Source: Bacteroidales bacterium (GTDB lineage: Bacteria > Bacteroidota > Bacteroidia > Bacteroidales > UBA932). From it: a stretch of DNA of 56,844 nucleotides. The notes beneath the pieces were generated by a model. The model had not been told where the DNA came from, made no database searches, and saw only the letters and a program-made list of their open reading frames with translations. Shown in pieces: positions 43,487-52,902 of this stretch (position 1 is the first letter of the stretch; each line of letters starts with the position of its first letter). The stretch spans positions 1-56,844 of the forward strand of contig JAFZFH010000046.1 in the NCBI GenBank assembly GCA_017555965.1. Direction: 5' to 3'. A program made the translations under genes and the position numbers.

Positions 43487-44557
43487 ATGTCAATGAATAA
43501 CGAAAACAACACAGAATACAAGTACTGTCTGAACTGTCAGACAGAGCTTCATGGCAAATATTGTCATGCATGTGGTCAGCTGGCCACCCAGCAGAAACCG
43601 ACAGTGAAGGAATTCCTTATGGAATACCTTAATATTGCGTTCATTTGGGATCTGCATTTCGTAAAGACAATCAAGAAGCTTCTGCTGAAGCCGGGATATC
43701 TGACAAGTGAATATGTATCAGGAAAGTTTGTGTCGTATACACATCCAATCAAGCTGAACATGTTCCTGCTTTTTGTGTTCATCACTATGTTCCTGCTCTT
43801 CCACAGTGATGAAAATATGGGTAATGCTATACAGAACTTTACCCAGAGAGAGGAGGTTCAGTTAGAATTGATAACAGAAGATAAGGCTTACATGGAATCA
43901 CTGAACAGCAGCAGAACAGATACTGTCCAGCTGTATGCACCACTTAACCTTTCTCTACATTTTCCAGAAATAATTGCCAATGCAGATAAGCAGGTTTCAG
44001 TTTATGATGACCAGATCACAGTATGGAATGCAGCCTTGCCTCATAAGCTTATAGAAGACGGTGTCCTGACATTGCATAGCGATGGATATTATGTGTTCAA
44101 TGCAGATGAGGGCAGAGAAATTGAAGGTCAGAATGAGTTGGAAACCATCTGGAAACAGATGATTACGCTGACTACTAAATTTTTCCCGATCATCATCCTC
44201 TTTACTGTCCCATTCCTAGCATTCCTGATACACATTCAGACAAGAAATAGAAATCATTCCAAATTCAAGCATTTCATTTTCTCGTTGCATTACACAGCTT
44301 TCCTCGAGCTTGTGATAATATTCCTGTATATTCTTAATCTGACCGTTTTGCCTCCATCATGGTTCATGCAGACTATCATAATGGCAGGATCAGTCATATA
44401 TCTGACATTTGCAATCAAGTATGTGTATGAAACCAAGAGATGGACAGGAGCGCTCTTAAAGTCAATCATGACAAATATCGGATACTTCCTGATATTGTTG
44501 TCCATTTTAATTTTCCTCTTCTTCATTGCATTGATCATAACAGTAACACAGCTATAG
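43487..44557 (+). CDS. DUF3667 membrane protein with N-terminal zinc ribbon
   Basis: 356 residues. The start CLNCQTELHGKYCHACGQ is a four-Cys zinc ribbon, followed by the DUF3667 core (PTVKEFLMEYLN...LLLKPGYLTSEYVSGK, residues 37-87) and about four to five membrane helices in two groups (96-110 and 225-355). A periplasmic or cytoplasmic loop of about 110 residues lies between. Function unknown. The broken patatin gene follows by 10 bases, so it was the next gene of the same operon. Confidence 0.88.
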   Translation: MSMNNENNTEYKYCLNCQTELHGKYCHACGQLATQQKPTVKEFLMEYLNIAFIWDLHFVKTIKKLLLKPGYLTSEYVSGKFVSYTHPIKLNMFLLFVFITMFLLFHSDENMGNAIQNFTQREEVQLELITEDKAYMESLNSSRTDTVQLYAPLNLSLHFPEIIANADKQVSVYDDQITVWNAALPHKLIEDGVLTLHSDGYYVFNADEGREIEGQNELETIWKQMITLTTKFFPIIILFTVPFLAFLIHIQTRNRNHSKFKHFIFSLHYTAFLELVIIFLYILNLTVLPPSWFMQTIIMAGSVIYLTFAIKYVYETKRWTGALLKSIMTNIGYFLILLSILIFLFFIALIITVTQL

Positions 44558-44567
44558 TGTATAGTAT

Positions 44568-44702
44568 ATGAGAATTTCCAGACTCTTTCTTTATGTGTTG
44601 TTTACATCAGTCATTTCATTGACAACAGCACATTCTCAAGATACAGATACCCTTAAGGTACGTCCTAAAATAGGACTTGTATTGTCTGGTGGCGGTGCGT
44701 AA
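44568..44702 (+). pseudogene. patatin-like phospholipase, N-terminal stub
   Basis: 44 codons: signal peptide (MRISRLFLYVLFTSVISLTTAHSQ) and then RPKIGLVLSGGGA, the opening of patatin-like lipases up to the oxyanion-hole glycines, followed at once by TAA. The GxSxG nucleophile, catalytic Asp and the whole barrel of the usual 700-residue protein are missing. The sequence continues in another frame with a different gene's 3' part, so this is a deletion junction, not simple point decay. Confidence 0.85.
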
Positions 44703-44907
44703 AGATATTGCTGAGGCATTGGCTGTATTGGACGAAATAGACCTCAAAGGCATGAAAACCGAGGCATCAAACAAGTATCTTAAAAGTTTCGCCTCCTCTA
44801 TTGACGAGAAGGCGATATCAGATTTTGTCATGGTAACTGAGGATGACAAAACGAAGACCCTCATGTACATGGCAGGTAAAATTGATATAGAGTCGTTAAA
44901 GAAATAA
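44695..44907 (+). pseudogene. 3' fragment of an unidentified gene joined to the patatin stub
   Basis: In the frame shifted from the patatin stub, VRKDIAEALAVLDEIDLKG... runs for about 70 codons to a stop at 44907, ending ...MYMAGKIDIESLKK. The tail looks like the last strand of a small Bacteroidetes DUF (possibly DUF4252-like), but I am not sure. It has no start of its own apart from a weak TTG. It overlaps the end of the convergent sstT gene by 12 bases. Confidence 0.6.
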
Positions 44908-46116
44908 CCTGTTGCGCATGTCTGTGGCGATGGTGAAGAAGGCATCACCGCTTGAGTTGAGAGCGGTCTCTACAGAGTCCTGAACGACTCCGATGATGAA
45001 TCCTACAGCAACGACCTGCATGGCAACATCATTGCTTATACCGAACAGTGAACATGCCATAGGAATCAGCAGGAGCGAACCTCCTGCCACTCCTGAGGCA
45101 CCACATGCACCAAATGTCGCTATGATACTGAGCAGCATTGCGCTGCCGAATGATGGCACAATGCCCAATGTGTAACATGTGGCCATCGTCATAACTGTAA
45201 TTGTAACTGCCGCGCCATTCATGTTAATGGTACTTCCCAGTGGGATACTTACAGAGTAAAAGTCCTCATCAACTCCCATCTGCTTGCATAAGTTCATGTT
45301 TACAGGAATGTTGGCTGCCGACGAACGGGTAAAGAAGGCACTGACTGCACTTTCCTTCAGACATATCCACAATAGCGGATATGGATTGCGACGAAGTATG
45401 CATCCGACGATCAGAGGATTGAGAACTAGCGAGACTGTCAGCATACAACCTACAAGAAGCAGAAGCAGTTTACCGTAAGTGGTAAAGATCTCGAGACCGC
45501 TTTGTGATACTGTTGTATATACAAGACCAAGGATTCCGAATGGAGCACATTGGATGATCCAGGCAACGACCTTTGATACGGCATCAGCCCAATGACGTAC
45601 GCTGCTGATTGTCTGTTCGCCAGCTGCTGTCTTAAGTGCAAGACCGATCAGTGCTGCCCAGAAAAGTATGCTGAGATAGTTTGCGTTTGCTATAGCAGTG
45701 ACCGGATTGCTCATCACCTCACGTACTATGTTGCGGAATACATCACCAAGAGCTCCAGGTGCAGCAGTCGAAGCTCCGGAAACATCTGTCAAGGCGATTT
45801 GCGCAGGGAAAATAAAGCTGGCAATGACAGCCACTACTGCAGCCAGCAGAGTTGTCAGAAGATAAAGTGTGATGACTGTGCGGAATCTGCTGCCCAATCC
45901 AGGTCGTGCAGTTGCCACAGAAGATGTGACAAGCACCGCCACGAGCACTGGAGCGATTGCTTTGAGTGCTCCGACGAAAAGGTCGCCCAACATAGATATT
46001 ACACCTGCTCCAGGTACTGTGAGAGCCAATACGGCACCGATTACAATACCTGCCAATATACGCAGCATCAGATTTGTCTGCTGCCATCTGTTAAGAATGG
46101 ATTTCGCTATTCCCAT
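44896..46116 (-). CDS. sstT: serine/threonine:sodium symporter
   Basis: 406 residues, about 8-9 membrane helices plus re-entrant loops; a DAACS-family (glutamate-transporter fold) protein. The N-terminus NRWQQTNLMLRILAGIVIG and the ion/substrate motif STINMNGAAVTITVMTM mark it as SstT, taking up serine and threonine with Na+. Promoter TATCTTTG at 46146-46139. Intact apart from the 12-base overlap at its end. Confidence 0.95.
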   Translation of the reverse strand: MGIAKSILNRWQQTNLMLRILAGIVIGAVLALTVPGAGVISMLGDLFVGALKAIAPVLVAVLVTSSVATARPGLGSRFRTVITLYLLTTLLAAVVAVIASFIFPAQIALTDVSGASTAAPGALGDVFRNIVREVMSNPVTAIANANYLSILFWAALIGLALKTAAGEQTISSVRHWADAVSKVVAWIIQCAPFGILGLVYTTVSQSGLEIFTTYGKLLLLLVGCMLTVSLVLNPLIVGCILRRNPYPLLWICLKESAVSAFFTRSSAANIPVNMNLCKQMGVDEDFYSVSIPLGSTINMNGAAVTITVMTMATCYTLGIVPSFGSAMLLSIIATFGACGASGVAGGSLLLIPMACSLFGISNDVAMQVVAVGFIIGVVQDSVETALNSSGDAFFTIATDMRNRLFL

Positions 46117-46158
46117 AATTCAAATTTAATTCAACTTACAAAGATAAACAAATTATCA

Positions 46159-46258
46159 GATGCCCGGTCAAGCCGGGCATGACTGTATAAGTATGCCCGT
46201 CATTGCCGGCCCAAGTATTGGCACACGTATACCGTCATTGCCTGCTTGACCGGCAATC
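46159..46258. repeat. palindromic repeat cluster B (three units)
   Basis: Unit 46159-46183 (minus sense, arms GCCCGG/CCGGGC), a diverged unit 46199-46223, and unit 46234-46258 (plus sense, GTCAT-TGCCTG-CTTGA-CCGGCA-ATC, arms with one mismatch). They occupy most of the 220-base space between sstT and the next gene; the remainder holds the two promoters. Confidence 0.78.
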
Positions 46259-46276
46259 TGTCGATTTACATGACAT

Positions 46277-46310
46277 TTTGTGGAACTAATAACATTTACC
46301 ATTAACTTTG
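46277..46310 (+). promoter_or_regulatory. promoter of the TapB-like gene
   Basis: TAACTTTG (46303-46310) with an upstream TTTG (46277-46280), 22 bases apart, close to the Bacteroidetes -33/-7 arrangement. Confidence 0.65.
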
Positions 46311-46337
46311 TAGGAAAGATCGTAAAATCATAAAACC

Positions 46338-47108
46338 ATGAAAAGAATCACATTCAGTATTGTATCTTTTATATGCATGAGCTTGTGCTGCCTGTCAAAT
46401 GCACAGAACAACGATAAGACAGCTGCAGACGTCTACCTTGTTCCAAATCCAGAGACTGCCAGATGGTCGTATATCCAGAGTGATGAGGCAGGAAAGCAGA
46501 CATCTACCGTTTACTATTCTGTTGAATCGGTGACTGGTGATGCCGTAAATGGCTTGGTGAAGATGCTGGTCGAAGAAGTTTCGGTTGCGTCACCTGCAGA
46601 CACAACCAAGGATTTTGTATTCTATCGTTTCAAAGATGGAGAATACATGCTGGACATGAATGCTATATTAGAAAGCGATGCCTTGCAGGATGCTACCAAG
46701 AGCGCTATTGATGAGGAAGGAGTTGAACTCACAGAAGAAGAGCTGAAAGAGGTTTATGAGGCCTTGAAGGAAGAGTTGAAGATATCAGGAGAGGTAAGAG
46801 GCATACCTCGCTATCCACAAGTCGGAAAACTTCCTGATTATGAATTCAAGTTCAAGGTATTCATTGCTACAGTAAAGGTATCAGGTGAAAAACGTAGGAT
46901 CGTGGGAACTGAACGCATTGAAACCAAGGCAGGTACATTTGACTGCTTCGTAATGGAAGAGACTCTTGTCACAAAGGCCATGCTGATGAAGGAGGTTGAG
47001 AAGACAAAATCATGGTATGCATATGGTATCGGTCTTGTCAAAGAAATCACCTACGACAAGAATGATAACGTCGTTTCATCCGTCATCCTAAACGAAATCA
47101 ACTGGTAG
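46338..47108 (+). CDS. secreted TapB/DUF3108-like protein
   Basis: 256 residues with Sec signal ending CLSNA-QNN. The mature part is beta-rich; GIGLVKEITYDKN near the end and the WYAYG turn before it resemble the DUF3108/TapB family, a lipocalin-like fold of unknown function. An acidic helix (ELTEEELKEVYEALKEELK) interrupts the beta region. Single gene ending at the terminator 47139-47180. Confidence 0.72.
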   Translation: MKRITFSIVSFICMSLCCLSNAQNNDKTAADVYLVPNPETARWSYIQSDEAGKQTSTVYYSVESVTGDAVNGLVKMLVEEVSVASPADTTKDFVFYRFKDGEYMLDMNAILESDALQDATKSAIDEEGVELTEEELKEVYEALKEELKISGEVRGIPRYPQVGKLPDYEFKFKVFIATVKVSGEKRRIVGTERIETKAGTFDCFVMEETLVTKAMLMKEVEKTKSWYAYGIGLVKEITYDKNDNVVSSVILNEINW

Positions 47109-47138
47109 TACTAGTTACAGTTTAAAGATCAACAATAC

Positions 47139-47180
47139 AAAGACTCTCCGCTACAGAGCGAATCTGTGCGGAGAGTCTTT
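47139..47180 (+). terminator. strong intrinsic terminator
   Basis: 13-bp perfect outer stem (47139-47151 with 47168-47180) capped by a further 5-bp stem (ACAGA/TCTGT, loop GCGAA), T4 at the end. It ends the TapB-like gene's transcript. Confidence 0.92.
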
Positions 47181-47189
47181 TATGTATGA

Positions 47190-47214
47190 GATGTCCGATC
47201 AGTTCGGTCATGAC
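47190..47214 (-). repeat. palindromic repeat unit D
   Basis: Minus-sense 25-base unit with arms GACCGA/TCGGAC between GTCAT and ATC, between the terminator and the next gene. Confidence 0.65.
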
Positions 47215-47217
47215 TGA

Positions 47218-47724
47218 TTATTTCAGTTCGATGAGAATGACGCCGTTTGAGGTGTCGCCGAAGGTCTTGTAAGGTTCCACCTTATCATTTTTAAAGACAT
47301 GGATACTTTTGATGGAGTCAGGCGAGATTGAAGACAGTTCGCCTTTTGACAGTGTGCCGTCCGGAGACTTGAGAATGCAAAGAGGGTCTGCTTTTACCGC
47401 ATCCACAGGTGGTGTAGTGGTTCTGTATGTGATTGTCGCAACTGATTGATATTCTGTATTGTTCGTTGACTCATCAGTATTAGTCGGACGAATGCTGATA
47501 ACCGGAGTATCTGCGGCTGCTTTTGCCTTTGTAGTAATTACCACAACGGATTCCACGCCTTTGATCACTTCCATATTATTGATCAGATCTTTAGGCAGAA
47601 CATCTACGAATGACTTCTGTGACACAGCTCCATCAACAATATAAAGAGTCTTGTCGGTGTTTTCCTGTGCAAAGGCAAGGCTGCTTGCCAATGCCATACT
47701 GATAATGAGAATCAACTTTTTCAT
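47218..47724 (-). CDS. secreted protein with two TonB-plug-like modules
   Basis: 168 residues with Sec signal (SSLAFA-QEN). Two short modules have the plug-domain pattern: TLYIVDG...DLINNMEVIKG...VVVITTK (about 26-68) and LCILKSPDG...SPDSIKSIHVFKND...GVILIELK (about 118-168). There is no barrel. Similar free plug modules occur in Bacteroidales regulators and BlaR1-like proteins. The partner is unknown. Promoter TATATTTG at 47760-47753. Confidence 0.75.
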   Translation of the reverse strand: MKKLILIISMALASSLAFAQENTDKTLYIVDGAVSQKSFVDVLPKDLINNMEVIKGVESVVVITTKAKAAADTPVISIRPTNTDESTNNTEYQSVATITYRTTTPPVDAVKADPLCILKSPDGTLSKGELSSISPDSIKSIHVFKNDKVEPYKTFGDTSNGVILIELK

Positions 47725-47845
47725 AACAATATTGGATTTAAGATTTCGACAGCAAATATATAGACATAAAATCGTAATCTGAGTTAACTCTACGTTAATA
47801 AATGTTAACTATTGTTAAGTCTTCCGACAGAGCGGAATTTATTGC

Positions 47846-47853
47846 TACTTTTG
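47846..47853 (+). promoter_or_regulatory. -7 promoter element of the two-component operon
   Basis: TACTTTTG, matching TAnnTTTG, 17 bases before the kinase ATG. Confidence 0.6.
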
Positions 47854-47870
47854 TATAAAATCTGCCGAAG

Positions 47871-49094
47871 ATGTCACGAAAATTCTTTAGAAACATATCG
47901 ATTCTTGCAGTCCTGTCGCTGCTTACCCTTGCTGTAGTTGAGTCTGTCTGGGTATATCGTATGTATAATGATTCTGTGACAGACTTCAGAAGAAGGGTTG
48001 AATCTGCAATCTACAAAAGCATCTATAAGGCGTTCCGTATGGATGCTATTCCTGGGTTGGCTGAGGCTACCTATATAAAGATCAATCTTGATGAATTTTC
48101 CCTCTATTTTGAGCCGAATCTGATAGAATTGGATGCATATCAGCCCTATTATGCGGAAGTTCTTGTGAATGATGGTGAGGATCCTCGTGTCATTATGACA
48201 AAAGGAGAACAACCAGCCTTGAATGATCCGATGACCACCGTCATACCGATCGATGATGACGGAAGATACTCACTCCTTCTTTCCATTGAAATGCCATTTA
48301 AGGTCTTTCTGAGCAGAATGTGGGGACTGATTATGTCATCAGTTGCAATCGTCCTGCTACTGGCAGGAGTACTTCTGTATCTTGTCAGGACCATGTTCCG
48401 ACAGAAGACTCTTGAGGAAATGAGACGTGATTTCACCCACAATATCACCCATGAACTGAAGACACCTATTTCTGTTGCTGTTGCAGCAACAGATGCTTTA
48501 AGAAACTTCTCTGCTGATGCTGACGTAGAGAAACGAAGCCGATATCTTGAGATAATTGAATCACAATTGACCCAGCTTTCAACGATGGTGGAACACATCC
48601 TTTCAGTGTCAGTGGAAGGTCGTGAGTATAAATACAATCCTACCCGGGTATATCTTAACGACATCGTTGGTCAGCTCACTCAAGGAGCAGTAATGAACAG
48701 TGGAAAGACACCGGTGTTCAATATTGACTGCGCTGAGGACATCAAGATCATGGCGGATGAATTCCACATCAAGAATCTTCTTGCTACTGTAATCGACAAT
48801 GCCGTCAAATATTCATCAGATCCTATTGTAGATATCACGGTGTCTTATGAGTCCGCAGATGTGTCCATTGAGATAGAAGACAACGGATGCGGAATATCGA
48901 AAGATCACCTTTCACACGTCTTTGAGAAGTTCTATAGAGTGCCGACAGGTGATATTCATACGGTAAGAGGATATGGACTTGGATTATACTATGCAAAACA
49001 GGTTGTAGACCTTCACAAAGGAACAATATCAATGAAAAGCCGCGTCGGCGAAGGAACAACAGTAACGATAAAGCTGCCAGTTAATGAGCAATAG
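47871..49094 (+). CDS. sensor histidine kinase
   Basis: 407 residues: membrane helix at about 10-28, a periplasmic sensor region of about 120 residues, second helix at 152-172, then HisKA with phospho-acceptor His194 (NITHELKTP) and HATPase with the N, G1 and G2 boxes (VIDNAVKYS, IEDNGCGISKDH, GYGLGLYYAK). A class-I transmembrane kinase; the signal is unknown. The response regulator starts inside its 3' end (11-base overlap). Confidence 0.95.
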   Translation: MSRKFFRNISILAVLSLLTLAVVESVWVYRMYNDSVTDFRRRVESAIYKSIYKAFRMDAIPGLAEATYIKINLDEFSLYFEPNLIELDAYQPYYAEVLVNDGEDPRVIMTKGEQPALNDPMTTVIPIDDDGRYSLLLSIEMPFKVFLSRMWGLIMSSVAIVLLLAGVLLYLVRTMFRQKTLEEMRRDFTHNITHELKTPISVAVAATDALRNFSADADVEKRSRYLEIIESQLTQLSTMVEHILSVSVEGREYKYNPTRVYLNDIVGQLTQGAVMNSGKTPVFNIDCAEDIKIMADEFHIKNLLATVIDNAVKYSSDPIVDITVSYESADVSIEIEDNGCGISKDHLSHVFEKFYRVPTGDIHTVRGYGLGLYYAKQVVDLHKGTISMKSRVGEGTTVTIKLPVNEQ

Positions 49095-49773
49095 GATAAA
49101 GATACTTTTAGCAGAAGATGAGCGGATGCTTGCTGAGATTCTCTCAGACACATTGTCAGACAGAAATTTCGATGTACATCTTGCTTATGACGGTCTTCAG
49201 GCACTGGAGACTGTCAGAAAAGAGGCATTTGATGTCATTGTAAGTGACATTATGATGCCAAACCTGGACGGTTACTCTCTGACAAAGAAACTCAGAGCAG
49301 AAGGATATAATACGCCTATACTTTTCCTTACTGCACGTTCTTCAACAGAAGATGTAGTGAAGGGATTTGAAGTTGGAGGCAACGACTTCCTGAAGAAACC
49401 GTTTGCCATCGATGAACTCATCGTAAGAGTCAGAGCACTTGCAGGAAGGCTTCAGACTCAAGAATCAGCTGAAACCGTTTATAAGATAGGCCAATACGAA
49501 TACATTCCTTCTTCGAAGGTGTTGAAAATCCACCAATGTGACACTACCCTGTCGGCAAGAGAATCTGAGGTGTTGCTCCGTCTCTGCCGTGACTTCGGAA
49601 AGACTGTGAATACATCAGCTCTGCTGAAGGAGCTCTGGGGTGACGACAATTACTTCAATCTCCGCAGCCTCAATGTCTATATCACCCGCCTCCGCAACCA
49701 TTTCAAGGAAGATCCTTCCATAGAAATAGAAAGCATTCGCGGTGTCGGCTACAAGCTGAAATTCTCTACTTAA
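49084..49773 (+). CDS. OmpR/PhoB-family response regulator
   Basis: 229 residues. Receiver domain with phospho-acceptor Asp55 (VSDIMMP), the Thr in LFLTARS and Lys in FLKKPF; then a winged-helix DNA-binding domain (about 130-229, ending ESIRGVGYKL). It should act with the overlapping kinase. The MMPL gene directly downstream is a natural target, though it has its own promoter. Confidence 0.95.
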   Translation: MSNRIKILLAEDERMLAEILSDTLSDRNFDVHLAYDGLQALETVRKEAFDVIVSDIMMPNLDGYSLTKKLRAEGYNTPILFLTARSSTEDVVKGFEVGGNDFLKKPFAIDELIVRVRALAGRLQTQESAETVYKIGQYEYIPSSKVLKIHQCDTTLSARESEVLLRLCRDFGKTVNTSALLKELWGDDNYFNLRSLNVYITRLRNHFKEDPSIEIESIRGVGYKLKFST

Positions 49774-49789
49774 TCTTCTGTAGAATTAT

Positions 49790-49797
49790 TATCTTTG
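49790..49797 (+). promoter_or_regulatory. -7 promoter element of the MMPL gene
   Basis: TATCTTTG, 29 bases before ATG 49827 and just past the response-regulator stop codon; a place where the regulator could act. Confidence 0.6.
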
Positions 49798-49826
49798 TGC
49801 GGAAAATCAGCCTGAACATTAAACAG

Positions 49827-52800
49827 ATGAAACGTATCGCACGGATTCTTATAAGATATAGACATTTCCTGCTTGTCCTGATGATTGCATTAGGAGTGGC
49901 GGGAGTATGTGCGCTTCCTGAAGTCAGGATCGTCTCCGATATGACCACTTATCTCCCTGACGATTCCAGGATGAAGCATGGACTGGACACCTTGAAGTCA
50001 TTATTCAGCGGTATCGACATAAATGGTCCAGGAGTAAGTGCCATGTTCACAAACGAGGCCGTACACGATTCTCTTGCCGCGGAACTGACGGAATTGGACG
50101 GCATTGCTGCAATAATCGGCAACCGCTCCAACGACCGACATACGCTTTACCAATTTGTCTTGAACCCGAGCGCATCGCCGGATGAAGTTGCAGACGCCAT
50201 AAGTGGCAGATATGGCGACAGCGTAACAGTAGAAACAGCATCAGCCAATCTGCTCCCGGACAACATGATGTTCATTGCCATCGTCTGTGTCGGACTGCTG
50301 ACATTGATTCTGGTAATAATGTGTGCTTCCGTCATTGAGGCAGCCTTATTTCTTGTTCCAATAGGCATCGCTGTGGCGATAAACATGGGAAGTAATGTAT
50401 TCCTTCCAGGGGTCTCAGTGGTGACAAGCGCCATTGCATCCATTCTTCAGCTGATTCTGTCCATGGATTATTCAATCATATTGGCCAATAGATACAGGAA
50501 GGTAAGAGAACGGAATAATGATAAGGTCGAGGCCATGACTCAGGCACTTGCAGACACCACTTCTCCAATCATCGGTAGCGCAATGACCACGATTCTGGGT
50601 ATGTCAATGCTGGCATTCATGGACTTCAAAATCGGTCTGGATATGGGACTTGTCCTGTCTAAGGGCGTATTCCTCAGCCTTGTATCCATCTACCTAGTGC
50701 TTCCATCCCTTATATTATCCTTCGACAAACTCATCAGGAAGACGACGAAAAAAGTACCCCTGCTGCATACATACAAACTTTCGGGGTTCGAAGTACGCCA
50801 TCGCATGCTCATAGCAGTGTTTTTCGCAATATTCTTTGTGGCCTCATATTTTCTCTCAAAGCGCACAGCGATTTCATTTTCAAATACTTGGCCTACAGAA
50901 ATTACACGTGAATTCCCTCAGCAGAATCAGACAGTGCTGCTTTACAGGACCGATGAGCAGGAGAAGATCATACCTTTGATAGACTCACTCGCAAGCGACT
51001 CGAAAGTGGTAACTGCGTTGAGCTATCCATCAATTATGCTGAAGGAACGCACGGCAGATGAGATGATCGGATTCATCAGGGAAATGAGCACCCTGCTGCC
51101 AGCAGGAGCTGAATCCATCGACAGTACCATGCTGTCGCCTGACCTTCTAGGCATCGTATATTATGCAGCTGCACATCCGGAAAGGAACGAGGAGATGAGT
51201 TTCTCGGATATTGAGAAGTTCGTAAGTGAACTTCCTGCGGAATATTCTGCAGGATTTGACATTGACAATATGATGCAGGACATCATGAACGGTCTCATGG
51301 AAGAGGAAGAAGAAGCGCAGGTGGATGTCGCTCCCCTACAGGTCGCTGAACCTGAAGCACCAGCTTCCCTTGAACCGGAAGTCGCGTCTTCTCCAGAACC
51401 AAGTCCGCGCGATACAGTCGCTGTTAAGATATCTGTACCGGATACCACCATACAAAGTACTCTGGCCTCGAGATTCACATTCGAGAATTCAACTCAGAAG
51501 ATGACATCGCGCGAGATGGCAGAATTCCTTGGATTTGATCACACACAGGCATCTATAATCTACAGATTGGCAGGACACTCAAAATCCGGCATGACTGCGC
51601 AGGATTTCATCAGATACATCAATGAAAATATCCTTACTCGTAAGGCCTACGCAAGAATGATTTCTGATGAGCAGAAAAGTGAACTGGCGGAAGTAAGGCA
51701 TCAGATTGATTCAGCAGTGACTGCCGGACCAATTCAACCGTCTGTGACTCCTATTCAGGAAGATTCTGTAGCTGAAATCATTATGCAGACAGATAGTACA
51801 GCGAAAGCGGAAACTCCGACACCAATTGTAACAGAAACTCCGAAGGTCGAAAAACCAAAAAAGATTACCCCAGTAGAGGTTCTGTTGGATATGGCAGTTT
51901 CTGACAAGAAATATTCGGCGGAAAAAATAGGCAGTACCCTGCGCAATGCAGGAATAGACGTGGCACAAAGCGACATAGACCTGCTGTTCATGTTCTACGG
52001 AAGCCGTAACAACGACACCTCCACTCTTAAGATGTCGATAGCTGACATCATGGATTTCCTGACAGGAACACTTCTCAGCGACCCTATGTATGAGCGATTC
52101 ATTGACGAAGCCGCAAAAGAGGGCATTGTATCCATGAAACAGTCTATGACAGAGGGGCTTGGAAACCTTAGAGGCGAAAGATATTCAATCGCGACCATCG
52201 TATCGGACTACGAAACAGAGTCCCATGAAACCTTTGACTTCATAGGAAGACTGAGCGAAGAATGCGACAAAACTTTTGACGGAGAATGCTACCTTATCGG
52301 AGAATCTGTGATGTACAAGGAGATGAAAGACGGGTTCTCGCATGAGATGACGGTGGTGACTTTGCTCACAATCATCGTCATCTTCATAACGGTAGCCTTG
52401 ACTTTCCGTTCGATGATTGTGCCGGTATTCCTGCTTCTCATAGTTATGTCAGCTGTATATGTGTGCGCATTCGTGGGAGGGCTTGGAGGACAACCGATGA
52501 ACTATCTCGCATATCTGGTCACACAGAGCATCCTGATGGGAGCCACCATAGATTACGCCATCCTGTTCACAGACTACTATCGTAAGAAGAGAATGTATCA
52601 TCCGATATGGCAGGCTCTCCGCAAGGCATATAAGAACACGATCCACTCTATCATGACGTCAGGACTGATACTGATTCTCTGTCCTTACATCATGTCAATG
52701 CTGTTGACTGACCCTACAATCTCCCTGATCCTCCACAGCATATCAGTAGGAGCTCTCTCAGCCATACTGCTCATAATATTCATTCTGCCGGGACTGCTTG

Positions 52801-52850
52801 CAGCATTTGACAAAATCGTCGTAAAGAAGGGTGCACATCCTCCGGTATAA
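49827..52850 (+). CDS. MMPL/RND-family membrane transporter with a large repeat-bearing loop
   Basis: About 1007 residues from ATG 49827. Two MMPL halves (about residues 1-330 and 830-1007), each with several helices, including ILSMDYSIILANRY and GATIDYAILFTDYY, the twin helix-4 motifs. The outer loop between the halves, about 500 residues, contains three related helix-loop-helix modules (see findings) and an acidic/Pro-rich linker (about 500-545). RND family proteins export lipids or drugs with proton force; the cargo is unknown. It follows the two-component genes. Confidence 0.9.
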   Translation: MKRIARILIRYRHFLLVLMIALGVAGVCALPEVRIVSDMTTYLPDDSRMKHGLDTLKSLFSGIDINGPGVSAMFTNEAVHDSLAAELTELDGIAAIIGNRSNDRHTLYQFVLNPSASPDEVADAISGRYGDSVTVETASANLLPDNMMFIAIVCVGLLTLILVIMCASVIEAALFLVPIGIAVAINMGSNVFLPGVSVVTSAIASILQLILSMDYSIILANRYRKVRERNNDKVEAMTQALADTTSPIIGSAMTTILGMSMLAFMDFKIGLDMGLVLSKGVFLSLVSIYLVLPSLILSFDKLIRKTTKKVPLLHTYKLSGFEVRHRMLIAVFFAIFFVASYFLSKRTAISFSNTWPTEITREFPQQNQTVLLYRTDEQEKIIPLIDSLASDSKVVTALSYPSIMLKERTADEMIGFIREMSTLLPAGAESIDSTMLSPDLLGIVYYAAAHPERNEEMSFSDIEKFVSELPAEYSAGFDIDNMMQDIMNGLMEEEEEAQVDVAPLQVAEPEAPASLEPEVASSPEPSPRDTVAVKISVPDTTIQSTLASRFTFENSTQKMTSREMAEFLGFDHTQASIIYRLAGHSKSGMTAQDFIRYINENILTRKAYARMISDEQKSELAEVRHQIDSAVTAGPIQPSVTPIQEDSVAEIIMQTDSTAKAETPTPIVTETPKVEKPKKITPVEVLLDMAVSDKKYSAEKIGSTLRNAGIDVAQSDIDLLFMFYGSRNNDTSTLKMSIADIMDFLTGTLLSDPMYERFIDEAAKEGIVSMKQSMTEGLGNLRGERYSIATIVSDYETESHETFDFIGRLSEECDKTFDGECYLIGESVMYKEMKDGFSHEMTVVTLLTIIVIFITVALTFRSMIVPVFLLLIVMSAVYVCAFVGGLGGQPMNYLAYLVTQSILMGATIDYAILFTDYYRKKRMYHPIWQALRKAYKNTIHSIMTSGLILILCPYIMSMLLTDPTISLILHSISVGALSAILLIIFILPGLLAAFDKIVVKKGAHPPV

Positions 52851-52902
52851 AAAACAATTCCCTCGTCATCCCCGGCTCTACCCTTGTCACGTTGGCGATA
52901 TA

